From Phycisphaerae bacterium (lineage in GTDB: Bacteria; Planctomycetota; Phycisphaerae; Phycisphaerales; SM1A02), in the NCBI GenBank assembly GCA_018656645.1, contig JABHZL010000054.1:1-53718 (forward strand): a DNA stretch of 53,718 nucleotides, given 5' to 3'. The translations under genes and the position numbers were made by a program. The notes under the pieces were generated by a model. It saw only the letters and a list, made by a program, of their open reading frames with translations, was not told the DNA's origin and made no database searches. Below, piece after piece: positions 8,822 through 17,457 of the stretch (position 1 is the stretch's first letter; every line of letters starts with the position of its first letter).

Positions 8822-10768
8822 ATGGAACTTATCTACCTCCCAAAAATTGAATCCCCTGCTGATCTTCGCAAGATCTCGGTAGACGAACTCCCAATTCTCG
8901 CTAAAGAATTACGGCATGTCATTTGCGAACAAGTCAAGGAGAGTGGTGGCCACCTAGCCCCAAACTTAGGTGTTGTGGAATTGACGATCGCTCTACATTA
9001 CGTCTTCGACTTCGCCCATGATCGACTCCTTTTCGACGTTGGGCACCAATGCTACACACACAAATTACTCACAGGTAGATTCCCATTATTAAGCAAACTT
9101 CGCCAACGAGGTGGGATGTCTGGATTCCCAAATCCCGATGAATCACCTTATGATTTGTTCACTGTCGGTCACGCTGGAACTGCGATTTCAACAGGCGTCG
9201 GCATGGCTCGCGGTGACACACTCAGTGGTGAAGCGTTCGATCCAGCTAATAATGAAAAAGGTCGTCACGTCGTTGCGTTTGTTGGTGACGGTTCTATCGT
9301 AAACGGTGTTGCAATGGAAGGCCTAAATAATGCAGGCACTTTAAAAAGGCAATTCCTCGTCGTCCTCAACGATAACGGCATGAGCATCGCCAAACCTCAA
9401 GGTGCAATTTCCTCATACTTTGATCACCTTAGAGTTGGCACTACTTATCGTTCGCTTAAACAAACTGCAAAAAATGTCATGGACAAAATTCCTGGTGGCT
9501 CTGTGCTTGGTGATTTTTCTCACCGTATGACTGAGATGATGAAAGATGCTATCTCCGCAGATTCATGGTTTGAACATTTTGGTCTACTTTCTGTTGGTCC
9601 AATTGATGGGCATGACCTGCCTTCACTTATTAATGCACTCATAGAAGTAAAAGATGTTGACAGGCCTCTCTTGCTACATGTTCATACAACAAAAGGAAAA
9701 GGGTTTTCCTATTCGGAAGATGACGCGACTGCATTTCATTCTCCAAAACCTTTTGAAGTCATCAAAGACAAAATCAAAGTTCATTCTAGCGGGCGAAGTT
9801 TTACTGCTGCATATGCAGAGGCAATGACAGTTCTTATGGAGCATGATGAGCGCATCGTCGCTGCAACTGCAGCGATGCCAGATGGCACAGGGGTTGATAA
9901 ATTACTTGAAAAATTTCCAAACCGCGTTTGGGATACTGGGCTTTGCGAATCTCATGCATTCGACATGCTTTCGGGAATGGCAAAAACTGGATTTAAACCA
10001 TTTTTTGCTGTCTATTCAACTTTTTTACAACGGGCATTTGACCAAGCTTTTCAAGAGTCTGCCTTGCAGGGTTTGCCGGTTCGATTATGTTTAGATCGCG
10101 CTGGCGTTGTCGGCGGCGATGGTGCCGTACACCATGGTTTTTGCGACATTGCACTCCTACGTGTTCTTCCAAACGCAGCGCTCATGGCAGCGATCGATGA
10201 ACCAACACTAAATGCCGCGCTCGCCTTTATGACTGGATATGAATCTGGTCTAAGTGCTGTCCGCTATCCAAGAGACGCGGTTGCCAACCAAAATGGAACC
10301 TGCGAACCATATGTACTTGGTAAGGCACACCAATTGCGATCAACAAATAACCCTGACCTTGCGATACTCGGTTTCGGTGTACCAACGATTGCTGCCCTTG
10401 AAGTTGCCGAGCAACTTGATGGTGCCCATGCGATTGACGTATACGATGCACGTTTTGCCAAACCTGTTGATGGTGAATTACTTGAAAAACTTCTCACGAA
10501 TGATATTCCAATTATCACCATTGAAGATCATTCCATCACAGGCGGTTTTGGCGCAGCCGTTTTAGAAGAAGCGTCAAACAAAAAACTTGACACATCATTA
10601 ATTACCAGACTCGCTCTACCCGATCGATGGATCGGACATGGTTCAAGGGCGCAACAACTTCGAGAAGCTGGCATTGACGCTGAAGGCATCGCTCGTTGTG
10701 TTTCACAAATACTTACTGAGCGACCAACTTCCGTGTCAACCATTGAACAACCAATCACAGGTGGATAA
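8822..10768 (+). CDS. dxs: 1-deoxy-D-xylulose-5-phosphate synthase
   Basis: First step of the MEP pathway: thiamine-diphosphate-dependent condensation of pyruvate and glyceraldehyde 3-phosphate. The 648-residue protein has family length and order: SGGHLAPNLGVVELTIALH (about 42-60), DVGHQCYTHKLLTGR (about 72-86), the ThDP/Mg motif GDGSIVNGVAMEGLNNA (about 155-171) ending in NDNG, the pyrimidine-binding centre from about residue 325, and a transketolase C-terminal domain from about 515. It is directly downstream of the prenyl diphosphate synthase, so entry and exit of the isoprenoid route are probably co-transcribed. The start ATG is the only one consistent with the family N-terminus. Confidence 0.97.
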   Translation: MELIYLPKIESPADLRKISVDELPILAKELRHVICEQVKESGGHLAPNLGVVELTIALHYVFDFAHDRLLFDVGHQCYTHKLLTGRFPLLSKLRQRGGMSGFPNPDESPYDLFTVGHAGTAISTGVGMARGDTLSGEAFDPANNEKGRHVVAFVGDGSIVNGVAMEGLNNAGTLKRQFLVVLNDNGMSIAKPQGAISSYFDHLRVGTTYRSLKQTAKNVMDKIPGGSVLGDFSHRMTEMMKDAISADSWFEHFGLLSVGPIDGHDLPSLINALIEVKDVDRPLLLHVHTTKGKGFSYSEDDATAFHSPKPFEVIKDKIKVHSSGRSFTAAYAEAMTVLMEHDERIVAATAAMPDGTGVDKLLEKFPNRVWDTGLCESHAFDMLSGMAKTGFKPFFAVYSTFLQRAFDQAFQESALQGLPVRLCLDRAGVVGGDGAVHHGFCDIALLRVLPNAALMAAIDEPTLNAALAFMTGYESGLSAVRYPRDAVANQNGTCEPYVLGKAHQLRSTNNPDLAILGFGVPTIAALEVAEQLDGAHAIDVYDARFAKPVDGELLEKLLTNDIPIITIEDHSITGGFGAAVLEEASNKKLDTSLITRLALPDRWIGHGSRAQQLREAGIDAEGIARCVSQILTERPTSVSTIEQPITGG

Positions 10769-10771
10769 AAT
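10766..10771 (+). promoter_or_regulatory. -10 box of the GATase gene, leaderless type
   Basis: TAAAAT ends exactly 6 nt before ATG 10778. A TTGAAC element 17 bp upstream, inside the 3' end of dxs, is a fair -35, so this is one of the better complete promoters of the set. It overlaps the dxs stop codon (TAA at 10766-10768). Confidence 0.6.
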
Positions 10772-10777
10772 CTCCCC

Positions 10778-11506
10778 ATGGCAATTTTAATTATTGAACA
10801 CAGTGAACGAACAGGTTCCGATCGACTTGGAATGCACCTTAGAAACGGTGGGCATCTTCTCAAAGTAGTTCGTGTACATCTTGGTGAAAAATTGCCATCA
10901 GATTTACATGGCTTAGATGGCATCGTTTCTTGCGGTGGACCACAGGCTCCTGATTGTGATGAACCATGGGTGGAACAAGAACTAACTTTGTTACGAGCAG
11001 CGGATGAAGCAGATCTTCCTATTCTTGGTATTTGTCTTGGTTGCCAACTACTCGCCCGTGCGCTCGGTGGAACCCTTTCACACCTTTCCAAACCAGAACT
11101 TGGCTGGTTCAACATTACCCTTTCACCAATTGGTCGCGAGCATCCTCTTCTTGCTGGCCAACCATGGTGTGGTCCACAATTTCATTGGCACCACTGGCAA
11201 GTTGAAACTCTTCCTGAAGGAGCTACCGTTCTAGCATCAAATGAAAATTGCAACATTCAAGCATGGATGAAAGGCGTAAATACGTTCGCTGTACAGTTCC
11301 ATCCAGAATGTGAACGTGGAACAGTTACTGATTGGATCAACGATGATTTGCGAACACTTCACGAGTATTCAATAGATTCGCAAACTATTGAAAGTGATTC
11401 TGACAGGTTCTTTCCTGATTACGTAAGACTCACAGAAAGATTCTTTGATGCGGTTTCGCAAATACTCATGCCGATGTCATCAAGGTTTACACGGCAAAAC
11501 GTGTGA
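10778..11506 (+). CDS. Class I glutamine amidotransferase-like protein
   Basis: A free-standing GATase1 domain of 242 residues, of the GMP-synthase-like branch. The catalytic triad is visible: the nucleophile Cys in GICLGCQLLARALGG (about residues 86-100) and His/Glu in FAVQFHPECERG (about 171-182). It lacks the ATP-PPase half of GuaA and any synthetase partner in this window, so it may hydrolyse a gamma-glutamyl compound or serve an unseen partner, as suggested for similar orphan GATases. The stop overlaps the GTG of the next gene (GTGA), which couples it to a methyltransferase. Function beyond amidotransferase/hydrolase is not assigned. Confidence 0.85.
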   Translation: MAILIIEHSERTGSDRLGMHLRNGGHLLKVVRVHLGEKLPSDLHGLDGIVSCGGPQAPDCDEPWVEQELTLLRAADEADLPILGICLGCQLLARALGGTLSHLSKPELGWFNITLSPIGREHPLLAGQPWCGPQFHWHHWQVETLPEGATVLASNENCNIQAWMKGVNTFAVQFHPECERGTVTDWINDDLRTLHEYSIDSQTIESDSDRFFPDYVRLTERFFDAVSQILMPMSSRFTRQNV

Positions 11507-12129
11507 GCGATTCACCACACTATCTTCAGCCATATCAAGAAGCTGTAGAAAATTACGGCGGAACTTTTGATGCGACTCTTTGGCATTCTAAAGAAGGACA
11601 GGTAAAACGGTTTGAAGTTTTTTGTAGTTTTGCCAATTTTGCAAACCATTCGATTCTTGATGTAGGCTGTGGCATTGGCGATTTTGCTCAATACCTTATC
11701 GAAAAACAAATAAACTATTCTTCGTTCCATGGCATCGATGCGATGGCAGAAATGATCAACACCGCAAACACTCGCTCTTTCCCAAATGCAAGATTTTCTG
11801 TTGTAGATATTGTAAAAACCCTCGATGATCTTCCTCGTGTTGATTGGATTACATGTTCGGGCACGCTCAATGCAATGGGTGAACCGCTCGCGATCAAAAT
11901 CATAGATAATCTTTATGCTCACTGCACACTTGGGCTCGCTTTCAATTTCCTATCAGACCAGTCTCGACGCGACCCAAACTCTGAATCATTAGAACCTGCT
12001 TCCAGATTCCACACAGTCGGAATTTTAGAACACGTGTTGCAAAAAACTCCACATGTGGCGTTCACCCAAACGTACATGGAAGGACACGATGCAACAATTG
12101 TCATGACAAAAAATAAGTTGGATCAATAA
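11503..12129 (+). CDS. Class I SAM-dependent methyltransferase
   Basis: A 208-residue Rossmann-fold methyltransferase. Motif I (SAM-binding) is ILDVGCGIGDFAQYL at about residues 50-64, followed by an acidic loop FHGIDAMAEMI (about 74-84) and a SVVDIV segment near 98. There is no substrate-specific motif I recognise. GTG start, four-base overlap with the upstream GATase, so probably the same pathway; what is methylated is unknown. Followed by 176 bp without a gene. Confidence 0.8.
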   Translation: MSDSPHYLQPYQEAVENYGGTFDATLWHSKEGQVKRFEVFCSFANFANHSILDVGCGIGDFAQYLIEKQINYSSFHGIDAMAEMINTANTRSFPNARFSVVDIVKTLDDLPRVDWITCSGTLNAMGEPLAIKIIDNLYAHCTLGLAFNFLSDQSRRDPNSESLEPASRFHTVGILEHVLQKTPHVAFTQTYMEGHDATIVMTKNKLDQ

Positions 12130-12271
12130 ACAACCCCCGAACCCCGCAGGTTATGTTCATCAACCGAAGACCAATGAAGCTGTAATTGGCCTTCAATGGA
12201 GATCAAGTTCACTTCTTGTAAAAAACAACACGAAAAAAGGCACTATTTTTTGGTTTTATACAATCATGCCC

Positions 12272-12277
12272 TACAAT
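12272..12277 (+). promoter_or_regulatory. -10 box of sppA
   Basis: TACAAT at 12272-12277 with TTGGTT 16 bp upstream; a second TACAAT lies at 12259-12264. Unlike the leaderless promoters this one is followed by a leader of about 22 nt carrying a Shine-Dalgarno site, GAGGAG at 12291-12296, nine bases before the sppA ATG. The rest of the 12130-12305 spacer shows nothing recognisable. Confidence 0.5.
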
Positions 12278-12305
12278 ACGGCGAAACCCATGAGGAGAAG
12301 AATCA

Positions 12306-13328
12306 ATGGAACCATCAACAAATAATTCGCCAACAGAACGCCCTGCAACCATACGTGTCTTAGCAACAAGCGGAGGTTTTCGCACCTTTGTTGCTTTTTT
12401 TGCCGCAATGCTACTCTTTGTAGTTGTATTTTTGATCGGCGTTGGCACAGGCGTTACCGGTTTTGCTGCAGCCATCGAAGACAAGGGCTCAGTCAGTGAA
12501 TCCACCATGTACAAAGGAAATACATCATCAATTGCCGTTCTAGACATTTCGGGCGGCATTAATGGATCTACATCTTCGTACGCCACTGCTGCTGTAAATA
12601 AAATCCTTGACAATAAGCACATAAAAGCGGTCGTTCTTAGAGTTGATTCACCTGGTGGTGGAGTTACCGCTTCAGATGAAATTTGGAATGAAGTGCAACG
12701 ACTCAAAAAAGCACAGTTACCTGTTATTGCAAGTTACGGTGGGGTTGCTGCTTCAGGTGGTTATTATATTTCTTGTGGTAGTGATTACATCATGGCGCAA
12801 GAAACTACGATCACAGGATCAATTGGCGTCATTGCTAATATCATGACATTCCAAGAAACTTTAGAAAAACTTGGAATCAAACCAATCACGCTCATCGCTA
12901 AAGATTCGCCACAAAAATCTGTCGCAAACGATGTGTACAGAAATTGGACTGTAAAAGATAAACAAAAAGTAACTGGCTTCTTAGACGCTGCGTACAGTGT
13001 CTTTCTCAAGCGTGTCCAAGAGGGACGTAGCCACGTCATCAAAGATCCAAAAACAATTGAAGGTATTGCCAATGGCTCGGCTTACACTTCAGAAGAGGCG
13101 CTTGAAAACGGATTGATCGATGGAATCGGTTATCTCTCAGATGCGATCTCGATTGCAGTGAAACAGTCTAATTTGCAAAATGCTGATCCCACTATTCTTC
13201 GTTATTCACCTCGCAAAGGTGGCTTTGGATCGATGTTCGGTGCATCCTCAACTCCACCAACTACTGAACAACTAAAAACTCTTCTTCACGAACTATCGTC
13301 TCCAGATTTACAGTACTTGTTCAACTAG
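12306..13328 (+). CDS. sppA: Signal peptide peptidase SppA
   Basis: Membrane serine protease of the ClpP/crotonase fold that degrades signal peptides left in the membrane; 340 residues, the short (single-domain) type. One N-terminal membrane anchor, VAFFAAMLLFVVVFLIGVGT (about 22-41), then the protease domain: AVVLRVDSPGGGVTASDEIW near 110-129, the nucleophile Ser150 in GVAASGGYYISCGSDYI, the oxyanion-side TTITGSIGVI, and the general base candidate Lys199 in IAKDSPQKS. Ser/Lys spacing matches the Bacillus type. ATG is preceded by GAGGAG. The next gene follows after 15 bp. Confidence 0.93.
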   Translation: MEPSTNNSPTERPATIRVLATSGGFRTFVAFFAAMLLFVVVFLIGVGTGVTGFAAAIEDKGSVSESTMYKGNTSSIAVLDISGGINGSTSSYATAAVNKILDNKHIKAVVLRVDSPGGGVTASDEIWNEVQRLKKAQLPVIASYGGVAASGGYYISCGSDYIMAQETTITGSIGVIANIMTFQETLEKLGIKPITLIAKDSPQKSVANDVYRNWTVKDKQKVTGFLDAAYSVFLKRVQEGRSHVIKDPKTIEGIANGSAYTSEEALENGLIDGIGYLSDAISIAVKQSNLQNADPTILRYSPRKGGFGSMFGASSTPPTTEQLKTLLHELSSPDLQYLFN

Positions 13329-13343
13329 AAACGGATTAGAAAA

Positions 13344-15395
13344 ATGTATATGAAACTTCTTTCGGTGGCATGCATTGCCGCCTGCGCTATCGGTTCGCCC
13401 AAACAACCTCATGACATTACTGCAATTGATGTCGACCATGCAATCCAACGAATCAAAACTGAACTCCTTGACAGGTTTGACGAAGAGAGAGGTTGGGAAC
13501 CGGAAGTCAATCACACTAACTGGCTCAGCAAAGGTCTTGGTGGATCAACAGCAATAGCAACTCTCGCACTTCTGAGCGCGAACGAATCACAACATTCACG
13601 CATACTCAAAACTGCATTGCAACACATTGAAAGTGTCAAAACTCCAAGCACGTATGTATGCTCGTTGAAAATAATGATTTACAGTAAGTTATCACCACGT
13701 TTCGACAAACAATTAAAACTGAATGTTCGTAGGATTGTCGAATCTATGAACAGGTCAGGAAGCTGGGGATACAATAGTGAACCACCAATTTCAACTGAAA
13801 CTGCATCTCCGATTATTCGTCGGTTCGCATCCGTTGCGCTTTTGGAAGCACATCGAAAAGGAATCCGTATACCCTCTGCTTGCTTTGGTGCAATTGCAAC
13901 AACGCTTATACAAACACAGCACGTTGATGGGGGTTGGTCACACGCTCAAGAAGAAACGGCACCAAATGCAACGGTTGCTGGCTTTAATTGTCTACTCGGT
14001 GCTGATGAAGTACTTGGCGAATCACTTTCAAAAACAAACCGTCAAATCATGCAGCGGTCGCTGCAACAATCACTCGATTGGCTTAATAAAAATTACACGC
14101 CAAAAAACAATACAGGCGGAACGGCAATGACGACCTACCTTTGCGGATTAGAGCGAGCAGCCATGAGTTGTGGTCTTGATCAGCTTCGTGAAAGTGACTG
14201 GTATCGCAATGGAGTTGCTGCAATCCTTAAAGCACATTGCGCATCAAAAAACACAGTAAAAGGAAGCACTGTAAATCTTTCTTTTGCTTTACAGTTCTTA
14301 ACTCAAGGGAGAGTTCCTCTTGCACTTGTCGAACTCCGAGCAATTAAAACATCACTCGACCCCATTAGGCTTTCTCGCAAAATTGCCACATCAGTTTCTA
14401 ATCAAATTGAACAAACACTCAGTTGGCGAGTAATCACAACAGATGACAACGTACATCGTTGGCTCCAAGCACCACTTCTTCTAGTACAGGACCCAGATGC
14501 ACTTCCAGAAAACCAAGACGTTATGCGAGAATATCTTGATCTCGGCGGTTTGCTTCTATTGTTTGGTGACAAAAACAATGCTCAGCTTTTTACAACATAC
14601 GCTTCTGAGATTTGTCCTCAATCGGTTCATAACGCAACCCGAAAAAAACATTGGTCGCTCAACTTGATTCAAAATGCAGAAGGAATACAAATTGATAGTT
14701 GGAACGATGGCGTGCGAGATCGAATAATTCTTGTACGACAGGATCCACAAAAATATAGTTCGAAGAAGCAAACACAACTTACTAAAGCCGTTGTCAATAT
14801 TTGTTGTGGAGCAGCAGAGCTTTCTAAATGGAGAACAAGATTGTCACAACAACAAATAGAACTAGATCGAGATGCAATTGTTCTCGCCATGCACGAAGGT
14901 CACTGGGATGTTGAGCAATTGGGGCTTAGGAAAATTGGTATGACATCAAAGCCACTTAATCAACTCTCACCTTCACAAATAGCAATTGTTGGTGGAATTA
15001 ATGCAGATGATGCAACCGACAAACTTGCATCAGATGTGATTTCCTTTGCAAAAGATGGCGGTTTTGTAATCATAGAACCAATTGGCGGTCTTAGCGATTT
15101 CGTCCCATCAATGCGAACTAACATTGGCAAACGGCTTTCGACTTCAATCGAACCAGACAGCACACTTGTTAGAAAAATGCAACCCGTTGGGTTTCGTGGA
15201 TGGACACTACGAAACAACACAGTCGTCACATCACCACTTGTTGCTCGAGTTGGAAGTGGGCAAATTATTTTCTTAGATGGCGATATTCGAACAGCTCTCC
15301 TTGGACAGCCCATGTGGGGCATCCATGGTTATGACACGCAAACAAGCATTGCGTTACTAGATGCAGTTTGTGAGCGTGTAAGTGGAGCACATTGA
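13344..15395 (+). CDS. Secreted squalene-cyclase-repeat / DUF4159-like protein
   Basis: A 683-residue exported protein. Residues 1-18 are a signal peptide (KLLSVACIAACAIGSP). The N-terminal half has alpha-helical repeats like prenyltransferase/squalene oxidase repeats: NWLSKGLGGSTAIATLALL, SGSWGYNSEPP and the QHVDGGWSHAQEE motif near residue 195. The C-terminal half (from about 375) has two Rossmann-like stretches, LQAPLLLVQDPDALPEN...YLDLGGLLLLFGD and FAKDGGFVIIEP, reminiscent of DUF4159, a pairing common in planctomycetes. No catalytic aspartates of a true cyclase are evident, so a structural or binding role is likelier. ATG 13350, two codons in, is an alternative start. It follows sppA by 15 bp. 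Confidence 0.65.
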   Translation: MYMKLLSVACIAACAIGSPKQPHDITAIDVDHAIQRIKTELLDRFDEERGWEPEVNHTNWLSKGLGGSTAIATLALLSANESQHSRILKTALQHIESVKTPSTYVCSLKIMIYSKLSPRFDKQLKLNVRRIVESMNRSGSWGYNSEPPISTETASPIIRRFASVALLEAHRKGIRIPSACFGAIATTLIQTQHVDGGWSHAQEETAPNATVAGFNCLLGADEVLGESLSKTNRQIMQRSLQQSLDWLNKNYTPKNNTGGTAMTTYLCGLERAAMSCGLDQLRESDWYRNGVAAILKAHCASKNTVKGSTVNLSFALQFLTQGRVPLALVELRAIKTSLDPIRLSRKIATSVSNQIEQTLSWRVITTDDNVHRWLQAPLLLVQDPDALPENQDVMREYLDLGGLLLLFGDKNNAQLFTTYASEICPQSVHNATRKKHWSLNLIQNAEGIQIDSWNDGVRDRIILVRQDPQKYSSKKQTQLTKAVVNICCGAAELSKWRTRLSQQQIELDRDAIVLAMHEGHWDVEQLGLRKIGMTSKPLNQLSPSQIAIVGGINADDATDKLASDVISFAKDGGFVIIEPIGGLSDFVPSMRTNIGKRLSTSIEPDSTLVRKMQPVGFRGWTLRNNTVVTSPLVARVGSGQIIFLDGDIRTALLGQPMWGIHGYDTQTSIALLDAVCERVSGAH

Positions 15396-15473
15396 ACCCC
15401 AAGGTGATGGGTGCATAACTAAACTCACTTACAGCAGCGCACATACTCGGCTCGTTTTAGTATTTTTGGTAGA

Positions 15474-16457
15474 GTGTCATTGAGACCCATGAAGCACACA
15501 TCTCTTGCATCATTTGCGATCACAATCATCATTGCAACAATGTGCGGCGCTTGGATTTCACACAATAACGCAGAAGAAGCTGACATTCAAAGATTACTGA
15601 GTTCAACAGCAACAATTGATCAACTAGCGGGTATCGAAAAAATAAAACATGAATCATTTGATTCTCTTGTAAATCGGCTTAGTCCCCTCCTAGAGAGCGA
15701 TCCAAAAGTTGCAAACAGCGCTTGCAATGCACTTGTGCAATGTGCCTTTCGAGAATCGTGCGTCCACCAACTTGACCAACTACACATCCGCCCAACATTA
15801 CTTGAATCTGCGAAGTGGTGGAATACAAAAAAAACAAAAAGTTTATCTAATCCAGAAAATTGCGCACTCGCCTGTGATAAAAACGCAAGCCCTTGGCTTC
15901 GGCGACTCGCAGCTTTACATTGCGACTCTCTTGACTCTGAATGTCTCGATGAATTACAAACGATGCCATTGGTCGATCGAGACGGTAGCATTCTCCTCTC
16001 CACACTTGCCTTGCACAAACATTCTCTGTCTTCTAAAACTTCCTTGTGGAATACAAGTATTGATATTGACCAAAGAAAAATATTTATTCTGCTTCAAGGC
16101 CTTGCAAAAAAAAGTCTTCGACACACCGATTCAGACCCAACGGTGCAACATATTTCAAAAATTCTCACCAATAAGAATGGAATCCTTGCATGGCGATCAA
16201 TGCACTTAACAAATGGTCTTATCGATCCTGATATTTTTCTCTCTGGATTAATTGTTGATCAAGTGGCTTTCTTGCAACTATTGGTTGAGTCTGCGCAAGC
16301 TAATCTCTGGCAACATCCTGAGCATCCAGTTGAACTTGCAAGAATTTTTGTGCCAGAAATTACTAGTGTTCTGCCAGAATCTTTACTTCTTTCAAGTGAA
16401 AACAGAGTGAAATGGTGGAACTTATTCGCTTGCGGACTTTTGATTGAAGAGCGATGA
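15474..16457 (+). CDS. Exported helical-repeat hypothetical protein
   Basis: A 327-residue protein I cannot assign. The N-terminus contains a signal peptide or membrane anchor (SFAITIIIATMCGAWIS), and residues 35-130 look like alpha-alpha (HEAT-like) repeats: LAGIEKIKHESFDSLVNRLS, then VANSACNALVQCAF. Three starts are possible: GTG 15474, TTG 15480 and ATG 15489. TAGTAT at 15458-15463 ends 10 nt before the GTG, and the ATG gives the tidiest signal peptide (MKHTSLASF), so the true start may be 15489. It sits between the DUF4159-like protein and a thioesterase, one base upstream of the latter, and is probably in one transcript with it. Position and export suggest a link with the DUF4159-like protein. 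Confidence 0.65.
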   Translation: MSLRPMKHTSLASFAITIIIATMCGAWISHNNAEEADIQRLLSSTATIDQLAGIEKIKHESFDSLVNRLSPLLESDPKVANSACNALVQCAFRESCVHQLDQLHIRPTLLESAKWWNTKKTKSLSNPENCALACDKNASPWLRRLAALHCDSLDSECLDELQTMPLVDRDGSILLSTLALHKHSLSSKTSLWNTSIDIDQRKIFILLQGLAKKSLRHTDSDPTVQHISKILTNKNGILAWRSMHLTNGLIDPDIFLSGLIVDQVAFLQLLVESAQANLWQHPEHPVELARIFVPEITSVLPESLLLSSENRVKWWNLFACGLLIEER

Positions 16458-16458
16458 T

Positions 16459-16860
16459 ATGTGCATGAAAGCAACCACAGCATTAAGCGTAATAATGATG
16501 CCAAAAGATGCTAATATTTATGGCACTATTTTTGGTGGAATTATTCTTTCCTATATTGACCAATCAGGATATGTAGAAGCCAGAAGACATGGTCTACATC
16601 GGTGGGTCACCGCTTCTATTGATAGAGTTGATTTCAAAGAACCTGTTTTTGTTGGAGATGTTGTTCACTTTATCACACAAACCTCTACAACCGGAACATC
16701 TTCCGTTGTTATTGACGTGAAGGTTGAAGCAGAACGTTTTGACACCGGCGATCATGCATTGGTTACAGAAGCAACGCTTACAATGGTCAGTGTCTGTGAA
16801 AAAGGTAAACCCATTCCATTCACAGGACCACCAACAGTCGAAGCGAAGGATGTGACATGA
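16459..16860 (+). CDS. Acyl-CoA thioesterase, hotdog fold (YciA/BACH type)
   Basis: Hydrolyses acyl-CoA thioesters; 133 residues, one hotdog domain. VIMMPKDANIYGTIFGGIILSYIDQSGYV carries the family opening with N and GG before the central helix (YciA: PxDxNxxGxxFGG), and VDFKEPVFVGDVVHF is the second conserved strand region. The open frame continues upstream to a TTG at 16444, which overlaps the previous gene; ATG 16459, with GAAGAG six bases upstream, or ATG 16465 is more likely. The stop overlaps the purN ATG (ATGA). Substrate chain length cannot be told. Confidence 0.88.
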   Translation: MCMKATTALSVIMMPKDANIYGTIFGGIILSYIDQSGYVEARRHGLHRWVTASIDRVDFKEPVFVGDVVHFITQTSTTGTSSVVIDVKVEAERFDTGDHALVTEATLTMVSVCEKGKPIPFTGPPTVEAKDVT

Positions 16861-17441
16861 CCCTTTCTCTTGGTGTACTTTTTAGTGGTGGTGGGCGGAC
16901 CATCCTAAATTTACTCGATTACATTGACCGCGGAGACCTTGATGCAACGATTGATATAGCAATTGCATCAAGAGAAAACATATCTGGTATTGATCGGCTT
17001 AACGAAAGAGGCCTTGACGTTGCAATTGCTAAAGTTGGTGCAATGTCTGGTGATGAAGCAGATTCTCGTACAAATGTATGGCTAGAAGAGACAAAACCAG
17101 ACCTCATCTGTCTCTGTGGGTATTTACGGCTCTTAGTTATTCAACCGTGGATGGAGGGCAGGGCTCTCAACATTCACCCCGCCCTGCTTCCGGCCCATGG
17201 CGGGAAAGGTATGTATGGCATGCGAGTTCACAAAGCAGTTCTTGAAAGCGGAGATCTCACCTCGGGCTGCACCGTGCATCTCGTCGATGGTGAATATGAT
17301 CATGGATCAACAATTTTGCAGTTGACCTGCGATGTCAAGCAAGATGATTCTCCTCAAACACTCGCAGAAAGAGTTTTTTCCCTTGAATGCGAAGCCTATC
17401 CGGAAGCAATCAAGCAATTAGTCGCAACTCTGCAACCTTGA
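16857..17441 (+). CDS. purN: Phosphoribosylglycinamide formyltransferase
   Basis: Third step of purine synthesis: formyl transfer from 10-formyl-THF to GAR. The 194-residue protein has VLFSGGGRTILNLLDYI (the usual SGxGxN loop, here SGGGRTIL), then DLICLCGYLRLL, the catalytic Asn-His in LNIHPALLPAHGG (about 109-121), and the catalytic Asp in GCTVHLVDGEYDHGS (about 140-154). The loop after LLPA differs from the common FPG-type sequence, reading HGGKGMYGMRVHKAV. It overlaps the thioesterase stop by four bases. purD, the preceding step, lies 33 kb away on the other strand. Confidence 0.92.
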   Translation: MTLSLGVLFSGGGRTILNLLDYIDRGDLDATIDIAIASRENISGIDRLNERGLDVAIAKVGAMSGDEADSRTNVWLEETKPDLICLCGYLRLLVIQPWMEGRALNIHPALLPAHGGKGMYGMRVHKAVLESGDLTSGCTVHLVDGEYDHGSTILQLTCDVKQDDSPQTLAERVFSLECEAYPEAIKQLVATLQP

Positions 17442-17442
17442 C

Positions 17443-17448
17443 TATGAT
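17443..17448 (+). promoter_or_regulatory. -10-like box before the DUF502 gene
   Basis: TATGAT, just after the purN stop, ends 9 nt before ATG 17458. It would start the DUF502-hpf-ptsN transcript with a leader of about two bases; no Shine-Dalgarno site is visible. Confidence 0.4.
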
Positions 17449-17457
17449 GCACCTTAG

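Noticed and set aside
14491-14503. CTAGTACAGGACC in the DUF4159-like gene, as in the kefB/tauE repeat
   Set aside because: A single 13-base match inside coding sequence; the rest of the element is missing, so it is most likely chance.
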